Below, piece by piece: positions 33,825-42,276 of a stretch of DNA of 64,000 nucleotides (position 1 is the stretch's first letter; each line of letters starts with the position of its first letter). Made by a program: the position numbers and the translations under genes. Below the pieces are notes generated by a model, which saw nothing but the letters and a program-made list of their open reading frames with translations, had not been told where the DNA came from and ran no database searches. This DNA is from Brevibacillus choshinensis. Lineage in GTDB: Bacteria; Bacillota; Bacilli; Brevibacillales; Brevibacillaceae. The stretch covers positions 65 to 64,064 of the forward strand of contig NZ_LJJB01000013.1 of the NCBI RefSeq assembly GCF_001420695.1, written 5' to 3'.

Positions 33825-34820
33825 ATGAAACGGCCAACTTATACCCTACCAAGTATTGTAAAAAAGGTATTCCGGTCCGGTGAGCGCTCCCTCCCCCGAA
33901 CAGAAGTCTGCTCCCGGATGGAAGCGAACGAGCTGAATGCTTTTTTGAATCTAGACAGTGCTGCACTGCTTGATAAAGTGCTGGTACTGGAGCAGTCGCC
34001 CGTACGGGTTGGGAGCTCTGACGCGATTGTGGAATTGACCTACCAACCTCATCAGTTGTTTGATCTGGCGTACCGTTTTTTGCGAGAGACCCTCACACCT
34101 AAAAAAATGGACCAGATCGTGGCGGAGCTTCGTCGTCAAACTCAGTTTGGCTGGAATCAAATTCAACGGCTTTTGCAGTTGGAGAAGGATCCTCGCTTTG
34201 TGCAGTATCAAGGCGATCCTCGCTGGTTCCTGGCTGAGTGGACGTTGGGCAACGATCAAGTATTCGCCTTTTGCCGTGACAATGGCATCACACAGGTAAC
34301 TTCGCGCTCCCTGGTGCACTTTTTGGAGCAGGAAGTGGGTATTGCTGCTGATGCAGCTTTCCTGCCAGTTCTGGATGATCGATTCCGGATTGATGGAGAA
34401 CGCTTGTACATCATTGTTCGCAGTGAAGAGCCAAATGAAGAAGAGTCGGCGGTTATGGAAATTGCAGTCACCGTCGCTTCCGAAACGATAACGAAGACCG
34501 AGGAAGAAACAGAAGAAGACCTGACCGAATCGGGACAAAACGTGCAGCTTTTGGAAGAACATCATGAATCAACTTACACTAAGGAGGAAAAGACAATGAA
34601 TACCGTTACCAATGAGCAAGTCTTACAAGAGGTTCAAGAGCTGTTGCAGCAGGCAATCGAGCGTCTGGAATCCCGTCAGCATGAAATGTCCCAAGAAGTC
34701 GTGAACCATTTTCAACAAAGCAATATGCAAGCTATAGAAGTGCTGATGAAAGAGAAACATAAGCATGAGCAGATCGTACTCGGCATTCAACAAGTGCTGG
34801 CTACCAGTGAACAACAATGA
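33825..34820 (+). CDS. hypothetical protein with N-terminal globular and C-terminal coiled-coil parts
   Basis: 331 residues; no family recognised. Residues about 1-200 form a globular region with short basic helices (PSIVKKVFRSGERSLPRTEV, QIVAELRRQTQFGWNQIQRLLQLE) that could be winged-helix-like. Residues 205-255 are an acidic linker. Residues 258-331 are a coiled coil. An internal AAGGAGG with in-frame ATG at 34596 could make a separate 74-residue product. Its stop overlaps the next ATG (ATGA). AGAAGGAGAAAGTTC precedes ATG 33825. First gene of a three-gene operon. Confidence 0.75.
   Translation: MKRPTYTLPSIVKKVFRSGERSLPRTEVCSRMEANELNAFLNLDSAALLDKVLVLEQSPVRVGSSDAIVELTYQPHQLFDLAYRFLRETLTPKKMDQIVAELRRQTQFGWNQIQRLLQLEKDPRFVQYQGDPRWFLAEWTLGNDQVFAFCRDNGITQVTSRSLVHFLEQEVGIAADAAFLPVLDDRFRIDGERLYIIVRSEEPNEEESAVMEIAVTVASETITKTEEETEEDLTESGQNVQLLEEHHESTYTKEEKTMNTVTNEQVLQEVQELLQQAIERLESRQHEMSQEVVNHFQQSNMQAIEVLMKEKHKHEQIVLGIQQVLATSEQQ
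34581..34598 (+). promoter_or_regulatory. internal ribosome binding site with in-frame ATG
   Basis: AAGGAGG (34581-34587) lies 8 bases before ATG 34596, codon 258 of the surrounding gene. It is as strong as the best start sites in the window. The product would be the 74-residue coiled coil alone. Confidence 0.65.
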
Positions 34821-35089
34821 GTAAGCTTGAGGCTACGATCCGGTTGGAGCAGAGGTTTGCCTTGCTGCGCGAAGTCATCGCGATGTATCGGATTCGGCTT
34901 CAAGAAATGGAGCAAGAAGTGGTGCAGCTTTTCACCACCAATCAGCTCTCTGCTATATCTGCATGCATGGGCGAGAAGCAGCGCATCGTCAGGCTGATGA
35001 ACCGTTTGGAGCAGTTTATCAACCAGTGGGAACACAATGGCGAAGTGGGTATCGTACATGAATCAAAACGAGAACACTTGAACACATGA
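34817..35089 (+). CDS. small coiled-coil protein
   Basis: 90 residues, helical. It resembles the C-terminal coiled coil of the preceding gene: RLQEMEQEVVQLF..NQLSAI...M.EK here against RQHEMSQEVVNHF..SNMQAI...MKEK there, at matching spacing. The two probably arose by duplication. Its ATG overlaps the upstream stop, so translation is coupled. No function known. Confidence 0.7.
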   Translation: MSKLEATIRLEQRFALLREVIAMYRIRLQEMEQEVVQLFTTNQLSAISACMGEKQRIVRLMNRLEQFINQWEHNGEVGIVHESKREHLNT

Positions 35090-35170
35090 AGAATAATGCG
35101 GTAAAATAGGGGGATTGTGCAGGATTCCCCGCGCATGCCGCGTGGGATGGAAAGGAGATCCAAACCCTCT

Positions 35171-37237
35171 ATGTCTGTTGGAAGAAACGAATTGTGCCCC
35201 TGCGGGAGCGGGAAAAAATACAAAAAATGCTGCGGCGTGGTCACACCGATCACGGAGCTGCGCAGTCGCCATGAGCAAAAGCTGCAGAAGGAATACGCTG
35301 GCTGGGTGGAACGTTTGAACCACTTTGTGGGTGCAAATGTGACCAGTGAGGTAATTTCGGATGCACGTAGTCTTTTTGCCGAGGAGATTGGTCTTTCAGA
35401 AGAGAGTGTCATGCGTCCGGAATGGGCAGCTCACTTCTTCAACTGGTGTGTGCTCGATGTGAAAACAGGTGGCAGTACGCTGCTGGAAAATTACGTAAAG
35501 CAGCACGGCCGCAGAATGGAGCCAGATCTTCGTCGTGCGTTCGCTCGACTACACCTAAATGTGTATGAGGTCATGGAGGTAGATCGTGATGTGCTGACGG
35601 TTCAACAACCGATCAGTCACGAAACGCACTATTTGCTGCGATCCAACAATTTGCAGGTGGAGCCAGGTCAAGTCATCGTAGGACGTCTGTTGAATCTGGG
35701 ATTGCGTGATATGCTGTTCTCGGGCAGCATCATCCTGCAACCACATGTTAAACAGCCGATTCTGGAATGGCTAAAAGAGCATCCAGAGGTAGAGGAAGCG
35801 GCCAACGATACAGCCAAACGTGTGTATACGACGGACTTGTACCGCTTTATCGTTCAGTTTGGCGATGAAGGAAGCGACGAAGTGAAGAGCGCAGATGCCT
35901 TGCTACGTCGTAGCTATGCCGTTGTGAACCGCAATCAGCTAATCAAGGAAATGGAAGCGACTCGCTCCTTTGAACTGAAGAGAAAAGACGCTGCCAACGA
36001 AATCTGGGTGTATGCGACACGCAAAGAGGAGCATCTGTTCCCTGCATTGAAGGGGGCATTGCTCGAGTTGTATGAAGTACAGGCAGAGGTCCTGATCCAG
36101 GATGACAAGATCATGCTGGAAGGATACGCGCCACAGCTAGATGAAGTAGCGGATCTGCTGCAGCTGCACCCTTTGCAGGACGAAGAAGAAATTCGCGTCT
36201 TGTCCTCGACGGGCTCCAAGCTCTCGAAGGGCACGCTCTTTATCACCAGCCAGCCTACATTGCCTCCAAAAGTGCTGCAATGGGCGGTTCAAACGTACTT
36301 CGCAGAAAAATGGCTGGTTACACCGCATGAGTCGTTGGACGAGCTTGCACCGATCCTGGTCGCAGCATCGGATAATGCAGAGCTGAATGGCAAGCTGCAA
36401 AGCCTCATGGAACAGATGGAACAAGACAACAAGCTGGGACAAGGATTGGCACGGTTCATTCGCATGGACATGCTCCGTCCCCGTTTGGCCCTCGAAAATA
36501 AAGACCTGCATGTAAACAACTTGTTGCGACGCCCATTGATCGAGGGATTGCCGGAGAGCGTGTATACGGTCCATCCTGATCGTCTGGCGGACATGAGCCG
36601 TTTTGTGCAGGAAATGACAGAAGGCAAGTCTGAAGCAACTGTCAAAAAGTATGATGAGGTCATGAACAATTTCCGATCCTTTGTTCGTGGAGCATTCGGT
36701 CCGACCTTTACGTGGGATCAGTTGCGCAAAGAAGATCTCGTCTACTTCCTGGTGCATGATATTTACGTCCGCACGGATGCTACGACGAAGACATTGGCTA
36801 CGAACCTGTTGTCTGTCTTGACCGCGTTCTTCAAGTGGTTGGACAAGCAAGGTGTCGCAGGTCTGCATTCCGAGACCCAGCCATTGTTGGTCGAGCTGAA
36901 AGAGACGCTTCCAGAAGCGTATCGCTTGCGCGGTGTGCTGGAGAAGGAAGCAAATCAAAATCTCTACGGAAACACGAATGGCCTTACCCAATTGGCAGAA
37001 GAAACGATTATGCTTCTGGAGCCAGACAAGAACGGGTGGATTGCCAAACGTTCCAACGGAGAAAAGATCAAGCTGTCGCTGGAAGCAGATGCCGGACAGG
37101 TATTGTCTTCGGATTGGTTGATCGCTGGACTCTTTGGCCAAACAGAGGACGGCAGCTGGAAGGTGTATGGTACACCAGAGCTGTATCCACCTGTTGTTGC
37201 CCTGCTGTTGGGTGTTCCGACGAGCGTCTTGGTATAA
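35171..37237 (+). CDS. SEC-C protein with integrase-like SAM domain
   Basis: 688 residues. The N-terminus is a SEC-C zinc-binding motif (CPCGSGKKYKKCC, residues about 9-21), as on SecA and many accessory proteins. A long middle region shows no family I recognise. Near residues 505-580, SEATVKKYDEVMNNFRSF... to LLSVLTAFFKWLDKQG reads like the core-binding (SAM-like) domain of tyrosine recombinases, but no catalytic R..HxxR..Y domain follows. The C-terminal ~90 residues are unrecognised. AAGGAG lies 13 bases before ATG 35171, a longish gap; an earlier in-frame ATG at 35117 is less likely. Third gene of the operon. Confidence 0.75.
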   Translation: MSVGRNELCPCGSGKKYKKCCGVVTPITELRSRHEQKLQKEYAGWVERLNHFVGANVTSEVISDARSLFAEEIGLSEESVMRPEWAAHFFNWCVLDVKTGGSTLLENYVKQHGRRMEPDLRRAFARLHLNVYEVMEVDRDVLTVQQPISHETHYLLRSNNLQVEPGQVIVGRLLNLGLRDMLFSGSIILQPHVKQPILEWLKEHPEVEEAANDTAKRVYTTDLYRFIVQFGDEGSDEVKSADALLRRSYAVVNRNQLIKEMEATRSFELKRKDAANEIWVYATRKEEHLFPALKGALLELYEVQAEVLIQDDKIMLEGYAPQLDEVADLLQLHPLQDEEEIRVLSSTGSKLSKGTLFITSQPTLPPKVLQWAVQTYFAEKWLVTPHESLDELAPILVAASDNAELNGKLQSLMEQMEQDNKLGQGLARFIRMDMLRPRLALENKDLHVNNLLRRPLIEGLPESVYTVHPDRLADMSRFVQEMTEGKSEATVKKYDEVMNNFRSFVRGAFGPTFTWDQLRKEDLVYFLVHDIYVRTDATTKTLATNLLSVLTAFFKWLDKQGVAGLHSETQPLLVELKETLPEAYRLRGVLEKEANQNLYGNTNGLTQLAEETIMLLEPDKNGWIAKRSNGEKIKLSLEADAGQVLSSDWLIAGLFGQTEDGSWKVYGTPELYPPVVALLLGVPTSVLV

Positions 37238-37242
37238 AAAAG

Positions 37243-37291
37243 AAGGGTGTTCCCTTGTAGCTGCGTCTACACGAGGGGGACACCCTTTTTT
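37243..37291 (+). terminator. terminator of the SEC-C operon
   Basis: Long stem AAGGGTGTTCCCTTGTAG/CTACACGAGGGGGACACCCTT with loop CTGCGT, then TTTT. Confidence 0.9.
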
Positions 37292-37296
37292 AGTCG

Positions 37297-37331
37297 AAAA
37301 AAAGGGGCCATCCCAGTATCGGGACAGCCCC
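37297..37331 (-). terminator. terminator of the minus-strand MFS gene
   Basis: Stem GGGGC..TCCC/GGGA..GCCCC with a short loop. On the minus strand seven T follow. Confidence 0.8.
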
Positions 37332-37347
37332 TTTCGTTATTTTTACC

Positions 37348-38568
37348 TTATGTGCGAGCCCATTCACGAACGGTTTCATCTTTGGGAAGGAAGAACCCGA
37401 GAATCCCGATCAAAGGCAACAGAGAGCAAAGAGTAATGACAAAGGTCAGATCAAACTTGTCAGCGAGAGAGCCGAACACGAGGCTACCCATCCCGCCCAT
37501 TCCAAATGCCAGTCCGGTAATGAGACCGGAGACAGTCCCGATTCGACCAGGGAGCAATTCCTGAGCGTACACGACGGTAACAGAAAAGCTGGAAAGCATG
37601 ATCAATCCGCTCAAGAAGAGGACGGGATAGACCCAGATACCAGATACGTAAGGAGTGAGGATCGTTAATGGAACGGCACCGAGTGTCGATAGGATCAGCA
37701 AGTTGCGTTTCCCGAAACGGTCAGAGAGAGGTCCTCCCAAGAACGTTCCGATAGCGCCTGCCATCAAAAATCCAAAGACGACAACTTGCGCGTGCGAGTA
37801 CTCAACTCCTTTAACGTACATCAAGAAAAACTGATAGAAGCTTTGGAATCCAGCATTCATCCATGAACGTACGCTGACGATCAGCACGAGCAGTCCGAGT
37901 GCGATAAATCGTTTTTTACGATGTGTATAAGCGACCGTAGTAGAAACTGCTTTTTTCAACCGCTGTTGACCACGGTACCAGAGAGCGACGTAGAGCAGAA
38001 CACCACTTGCGACAATGGCAGGCATCAGAAACCACTTGGCTCCGGTCTGTCCCAGGTTGGCAAAGATCAAAATAGTCATCAGTGGAGCAAGTGCCTGGCC
38101 AGCATTTCCCCCTACCTGAAAGATGGACTGTCCCAAGCCTCTGCGTACGCCGGAAGCTTGATGGGCAAAACGGGATGCCTCTGGGTGGAAGACTGCTGAG
38201 CCGATCCCTACGCAGGCGACCGCCAACAGGACCAGAAAGTAATTGCCAGCAAAAGCGAGGGCTAACATACCGAGACCAGAAACGAGCAATGCGATAGGAG
38301 GCAGGAATGGGCGAGATTTTCGATCAGATAAGTAGCCGACAATGGGCTGTAGGACAGAGGAGGTAAGATTCATAACCAACAGAATAAGGCCGACTTGCGT
38401 AAAGCTCAATGCGAGGTTTTTTTCCAGGATGGGCAGCAGCGCCGGGATAACGGATTGCAAGCTGTCATTCAATAAATGAACGATACTAATTGCAAACAGC
38501 ATCCGATACACAGTAGGAGCCGCCTTCTCCGTAGGCGATGCATGAATGGGTGTAGATGTGGCACTCAT
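37348..38568 (-). CDS. MFS transporter, Fsr (fosmidomycin resistance)-like
   Basis: 406 residues with about 12 membrane segments. LFAISIVHLLNDSLQSVIPALLPIL at the start, GYLSDRKSRP (loop 2-3 motif A), AVFHPEASRFAHQASGVRRGLGQSIFQVGGNAGQALAP and GGPLSDRFGKRN match the Fsr group of drug efflux carriers. The substrate here is unknown. The first ~20 residues are a hydrophilic tail. GGAG at about 38575-38578 favours ATG 38568 over an in-frame TTG 15 bases upstream. Confidence 0.85.
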   Translation of the reverse strand: MSATSTPIHASPTEKAAPTVYRMLFAISIVHLLNDSLQSVIPALLPILEKNLALSFTQVGLILLVMNLTSSVLQPIVGYLSDRKSRPFLPPIALLVSGLGMLALAFAGNYFLVLLAVACVGIGSAVFHPEASRFAHQASGVRRGLGQSIFQVGGNAGQALAPLMTILIFANLGQTGAKWFLMPAIVASGVLLYVALWYRGQQRLKKAVSTTVAYTHRKKRFIALGLLVLIVSVRSWMNAGFQSFYQFFLMYVKGVEYSHAQVVVFGFLMAGAIGTFLGGPLSDRFGKRNLLILSTLGAVPLTILTPYVSGIWVYPVLFLSGLIMLSSFSVTVVYAQELLPGRIGTVSGLITGLAFGMGGMGSLVFGSLADKFDLTFVITLCSLLPLIGILGFFLPKDETVREWART

Positions 38569-38872
38569 ATGGTTCATCTCCAATTTTTTTCTGTGAAAAA
38601 CGTCCAGCCGTTTTTCTTCTCTAAGGATAGGACTGTTTCCTAGTTAACAGTTTCGTTCTCACTTTAGCACGGAATACGCCATACGTCATCCATGTAATAC
38701 TGTCATATAGAGGAGTTCTATAGAAGACAAATGACGAAGGATCTTTTCAAAGAAGTAGGAATTGTAAGGCTCTTGTCGAAAAAGAGAGAAAGAGATGAAA
38801 GCTGATGGAACAAAGAAGCGAAAAATGGAACGAACATGACCGTGTGCAAATCGGCAAAAGAGGGGTGCTTGT
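38569..38872. other. divergent intergenic region
   Basis: 304 bases between the MFS gene and the PfkB kinase gene. I see two inverted repeats, AAAAACG-N6-CGTTTTT (38596-38615) in the MFS leader and ACTGTT-N8-AACAGT (38632-38651), the latter a possible operator. I found no convincing promoter for either gene by eye. Confidence 0.5.
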
Positions 38873-39841
38873 ATGCTGGAGGGGATGAAAGAGTACTGGA
38901 TGTGCGTAGGTGGCGCCAATGTGGATGTACAGGGGGTCACGTCCGCCCGATTGCTCCCTGGGACCAGTAACCCGGGAATCGTCCATCAAGCGGCAGGTGG
39001 AGTGGCTCGTAACGTGGCAGAAAATCTGGGATGGCTGGGGGAAGAAGTCCATTTGTATGCATTGGTTGGTGAAGATGCTGATGGCGAATGGCTACGCCAG
39101 ATAACAGCGGACAGTGGCGTGGCTACACACGGGATGATGAGAGTCTCTGGAAAATCCACAGGGCGGTATTTGGCCATTCGTGATCTGGATGGAGAATTGT
39201 ACACGGCAGTGGCCGATATGGCCATCAATGAAGCGTGGACAGATGCGATGGTGCGAGATGTGATAAAAAGACTCCCACAGGTAACGGGGGTGTTTCTGGA
39301 CGCCAATCTTCCTGTTCATGTAATGGAAGCGTTGCTGGAAGAAGCGAATCGAAAAGGGAAAAAAGTAATCGCAGACCCGGTCTCCGTTAAGAAGGCGAAA
39401 AAATGGAGGGGGAGATTGGAGGGAATGTTCTCGCTCGTAGGCAGCATCGATGAGATGGAAGCCCTGAGTGGACAGTCACTTCATTCCTATAATGACGTGG
39501 AGAAATGTGCCCATGCATTAGTGGTAGGTGGGGTAACCCAAGTCATGGTGATTTGCGGGGAGGCAGGCTTGTACTTATGCAACGAGAGGGAATCGCTGTG
39601 GCTGCCGGCACCTACTACCCAAATCAGAGAAATGGCAGGAGACGCGTTTGTAGCCGGTGTGATCTTCGCCCAAGACAAAACGTCTTTCCTGTTTGAACAA
39701 GCCGCTTACGGTATCGCATTGGCGGAAATGAGCATACAGAAAAAAGGGAAAGTCGACTTGAATGAATTTTTGCTGCGAAAAGAGTTCTTCGCTTCCAAAC
39801 AGAACCAAATCATGAATCGGGATTCGGAAGGAGCGGTATGA
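38873..39841 (+). CDS. PfkB-family carbohydrate kinase (pseudouridine-kinase-like)
   Basis: 322 residues. The ribokinase fold is clear: CVGGANVDVQG (N-terminal signature, near 12), AAGGVARNVAENLGWLG (near 40), VIADPVSVKKAKKW (near 165) and EMAGDAFVAGVIFA (catalytic Asp, near 255). The N-terminal motif and DPVSVKKA suggest pseudouridine kinase (PsuK). However, no pseudouridine-5'-phosphate glycosidase gene lies next to it, as would be usual. AGAGGGG precedes ATG 38873; ATG 38885 is an alternative. Confidence 0.82.
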   Translation: MLEGMKEYWMCVGGANVDVQGVTSARLLPGTSNPGIVHQAAGGVARNVAENLGWLGEEVHLYALVGEDADGEWLRQITADSGVATHGMMRVSGKSTGRYLAIRDLDGELYTAVADMAINEAWTDAMVRDVIKRLPQVTGVFLDANLPVHVMEALLEEANRKGKKVIADPVSVKKAKKWRGRLEGMFSLVGSIDEMEALSGQSLHSYNDVEKCAHALVVGGVTQVMVICGEAGLYLCNERESLWLPAPTTQIREMAGDAFVAGVIFAQDKTSFLFEQAAYGIALAEMSIQKKGKVDLNEFLLRKEFFASKQNQIMNRDSEGAV

Positions 39842-39899
39842 GAGGAAGAACCTTGACGAACACTACCGAGTAGCTTCACATACAAGGAGGAGTGTACTC

Positions 39900-40037
39900 G
39901 TGGAAAAGAAGTCAAATGATGTAAACGGAAAACAGGAGAGCCACGTTCGTCAGGGAGGCGACTCTCATCGCTCCACACAAAAGCGTCCTGAAGGTCCTGT
40001 CCAAGGATTTAGCCAGGCGCCACGCGGTTTGCAATAG
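39900..40037 (+). CDS. small hydrophilic protein
   Basis: 45 residues from a GTG start nine bases behind a strong AAGGAGG. It is polar and low in hydrophobic residues (starts MEKKSNDVNGKQ, ends SQAPRGLQ), rich in Gln, Ser, Gly and Arg. That composition resembles small spore or stress proteins, but no family can be named. A perfect terminator follows at once, so this is a compact, credible small gene. Confidence 0.65.
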   Translation: MEKKSNDVNGKQESHVRQGGDSHRSTQKRPEGPVQGFSQAPRGLQ

Positions 40038-40051
40038 GACGGAAGGAACGA

Positions 40052-40079
40052 CCCCTATCGACAAAAGATAGGGGTTTTT
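40052..40079 (+). terminator. terminator after the small gene
   Basis: Perfect 8-bp stem CCCCTATC/GATAGGGG, 7-base loop, five T. Confidence 0.92.
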
Positions 40080-40250
40080 ACGTGCAGGGAACATTTTTCT
40101 ACAAATGCAGACAATGGTATGTTACAATACCGTAATCAGAGTATTACCATCAGAAGAAAATATTAGTGCATCTTATCGAGTGGCACTTTTTACAATTGTG
40201 CCTCCCTTTCCCTTTTCAAAAAGCGTGCGCGAACAAGGAGACTGATACAT

Positions 40251-41690
40251 ATGCCTGAGAAGGTAACGAGACAACGCGCCTCCGCTCCCCGCAAAAAGCA
40301 ACAGGGACGCAGTCGCAAACTTCGCAGATTCGTGGTTTTTTTTAGCTTACTAGCCTTGATCCTAGTCGGGGGTGTGGCGGGAGCGATTTATTGGAAAATT
40401 GATGACACTCTAAATACGGTGACAAAACCCAAAGACAACTTTGTTTCGAATGTTTCCCAAAATGTAGATCCTGAATACCACAATGATAAGCCAATGTCAT
40501 TTATCATCCTCGGATCGGACAGCCGTCCTGAGACAGGTTCCATGAACACCGATGTGATGATCGTAGCGGTAGCGAATCCATCCACAAAAAAAGTGACGAT
40601 GGTATCTATCCCTCGGGATACGAGGGTAAAGATCCCTGGTTACCGTGATTACCACAAAATCAATTCTGTATACGCAAACGGTGAAGCAGAACGTCGTCAG
40701 GCTGAGCGCAACAACCAGACGCCGACAGAAGATGGCATCTCGTTGACAAAGAAGACGATTAACGAAATTTTGGGCATTCCTATTGAGCACTACGTCGCAG
40801 TTGATTTTGATGGATTCAAGGCAGTGATTGACGAGCTGGGCGGAGTCGAAGTAAATGTAGACCGCAGACTGGTCTACGATGATCCGACAGACAACACACA
40901 CATCAATCTGAGCGAAGGCCTCCAGGTTTTAAATGGCGAACAAGCATTGGGTTATGTCCGACATCGTCATGACAATCGCGGAACCAAATACTACTCCAGC
41001 GACTTTGACCGCAATCGCCGTCAGCAAGAAGTCATCAAAGCTGTAGTGGATAAAGCGGGTTCCTTGGAAGGTCTGACGAAAATCTTTAACATCATGGATG
41101 TTGGAGCGAAAAACATACATACGGATCTATCCAAAGACCAGATTAAAGGGCTCGCTTTTGACTTCAAGGGCTTCAGTGCTTCTATGGTCAATGCTCTGGA
41201 TAACGGTGCTTACTGGCAAGGTGGCTACACGTATTTGGAGAAAGAAAAACTGGAAGTCATCCGCGATTCCTTGCAAGCTGAAATGGGAGTGACCGGCAAT
41301 GTGGTTGCCCAGCTGAACAACTCTCCTGTATTGGGGTCCAGCGAATCAGCAGTAGCGGCTTCCAGCAGCAACAAGACCACAACGAAAAAGAAAACGACGC
41401 AATCTGCGACACAGGCAGTAACCAAGACAAAACGTCCGGTAGAAGAGACTAAAAAGGAAGACGAAGTGGCTGAGGCACCAGTTGATGCAATCACAGGCGA
41501 TACGCCACCACCGGATGTCGTGAACCCGGAGCAACAGGGACAAACGACACCTCCGGATTCTACAAATCCTGCTGGAACCGTTCCAGTTGCACCTGATGCA
41601 GGGGCGACACCTCCACCGGATATTATCCAGCCTTCGGGACAGGATGCAAACTCAAAGCCTGTTACGAATAATCCAAAAACCACTTCTTGA
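40251..41690 (+). CDS. LytR-CpsA-Psr (LCP) family cell-wall ligase
   Basis: 479 residues. A basic cytoplasmic tail (1-26) and one membrane segment (about 27-48) precede the LCP domain with FIILGSDSRPETGSMNTDVMIV (about 84-105), SIPRDTRVKIPGYRDYHKINSVYANG (about 119-144), and GVEVNVDRRLVYDD and GYVRHRHDNRG. These residues bind polyprenyl-pyrophosphate. LCP enzymes attach teichoic acids or other glycopolymers to peptidoglycan outside the membrane. The last ~110 residues are disordered, rich in Lys/Thr and then TPPPD-type repeats. AAGGAGACTG precedes the ATG. Confidence 0.93.
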   Translation: MPEKVTRQRASAPRKKQQGRSRKLRRFVVFFSLLALILVGGVAGAIYWKIDDTLNTVTKPKDNFVSNVSQNVDPEYHNDKPMSFIILGSDSRPETGSMNTDVMIVAVANPSTKKVTMVSIPRDTRVKIPGYRDYHKINSVYANGEAERRQAERNNQTPTEDGISLTKKTINEILGIPIEHYVAVDFDGFKAVIDELGGVEVNVDRRLVYDDPTDNTHINLSEGLQVLNGEQALGYVRHRHDNRGTKYYSSDFDRNRRQQEVIKAVVDKAGSLEGLTKIFNIMDVGAKNIHTDLSKDQIKGLAFDFKGFSASMVNALDNGAYWQGGYTYLEKEKLEVIRDSLQAEMGVTGNVVAQLNNSPVLGSSESAVAASSSNKTTTKKKTTQSATQAVTKTKRPVEETKKEDEVAEAPVDAITGDTPPPDVVNPEQQGQTTPPDSTNPAGTVPVAPDAGATPPPDIIQPSGQDANSKPVTNNPKTTS

Positions 41691-41694
41691 TTAG

Positions 41695-41738
41695 AAAAGA
41701 CACCCGTTCTCAACAGAGCGAGTGTCTTTTTTCTTTTA
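41695..41738 (+). terminator. terminator after the LCP gene
   Basis: Stem AAGACACCCGTTCT/AGAGCGAGTGTCTT with loop CAAC and a T-rich tail. Confidence 0.85.
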
Positions 41739-41796
41739 TGCTGGTCCTATATACTCATATGAAAAAAGTTTTTATATAAAATATTGTAAGGAAAGG

Positions 41797-41855
41797 TTTA
41801 GAAAACACCAAAAACATGGTACAATAATAATATGCTGATAAGACAGATTAATCTG
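41797..41855 (+). promoter_or_regulatory. promoter with downstream palindrome
   Basis: TTTAGA (41797-41802), 17 bases, TACAAT (41820-41825). A perfect 12-bp palindrome CAGATTAATCTG lies at 41844-41855, about 12 bases past the predicted start. It could be an operator; no cognate regulator is evident. Confidence 0.55.
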
Positions 41856-41886
41856 ATAATTATAGCACTTGACTGGAGGGATTTGG

Positions 41887-42201
41887 ATGACAATTTTCTT
41901 GGTGAATCTGTTCCTGGTGATTGCCTTCGTGTACCTGATCAGCCGCCAACAAAATGAAGAGTTTGTGTACGATGAAGATTTTTTCCTCCAGAACCCCTCA
42001 GCCCTGGAAGAATATCAGCAGATGCCGATTGATTTCCAACACGCTTTTTTCCGCAAACACAAGGAGTGGATTAAGGAAAAATACATGCGTGGAGAAAGCT
42101 ATATTTTAGGGTATTGCCCGAACAAAGAAGTTCGCAGAGCTTGGCTATCAGAATTTATGAATCAAAAAAATATGAATAATACACCAACCCCTTCCTCGTG
42201 A
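41887..42201 (+). CDS. small membrane-anchored hypothetical protein
   Basis: 104 residues: one N-terminal membrane segment (MTIFLVNLFLVIAFVYLIS) followed by a charged cytoplasmic or extracellular domain with two acidic patches and a single Cys (ILGYCPNKE). No family recognised. GGAGGG at 41876-41881 fixes ATG 41887. The stop codon lies inside the terminator hairpin. Confidence 0.7.
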   Translation: MTIFLVNLFLVIAFVYLISRQQNEEFVYDEDFFLQNPSALEEYQQMPIDFQHAFFRKHKEWIKEKYMRGESYILGYCPNKEVRRAWLSEFMNQKNMNNTPTPSS

Positions 42202-42211
42202 AGGGGTTTTT
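42188..42211 (+). terminator. terminator overlapping the stop codon
   Basis: Stem CCCCTTC/GAAGGGG with loop CTCGT (the stop TGA uses bases 42199-42201) and five T. Confidence 0.88.
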
Positions 42212-42276
42212 CGTGACTTACCCCCTCATGATATACTGCAAAGAGAGCTACAAAGTGACAGGAGGAGCCAAACGAC

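Noticed and set aside
35171-37237. Active tyrosine recombinase or mobile element
   Set aside because: Only a core-binding-like domain is seen; the catalytic R, HxxR and Y are missing and there are no flanking att-like repeats.
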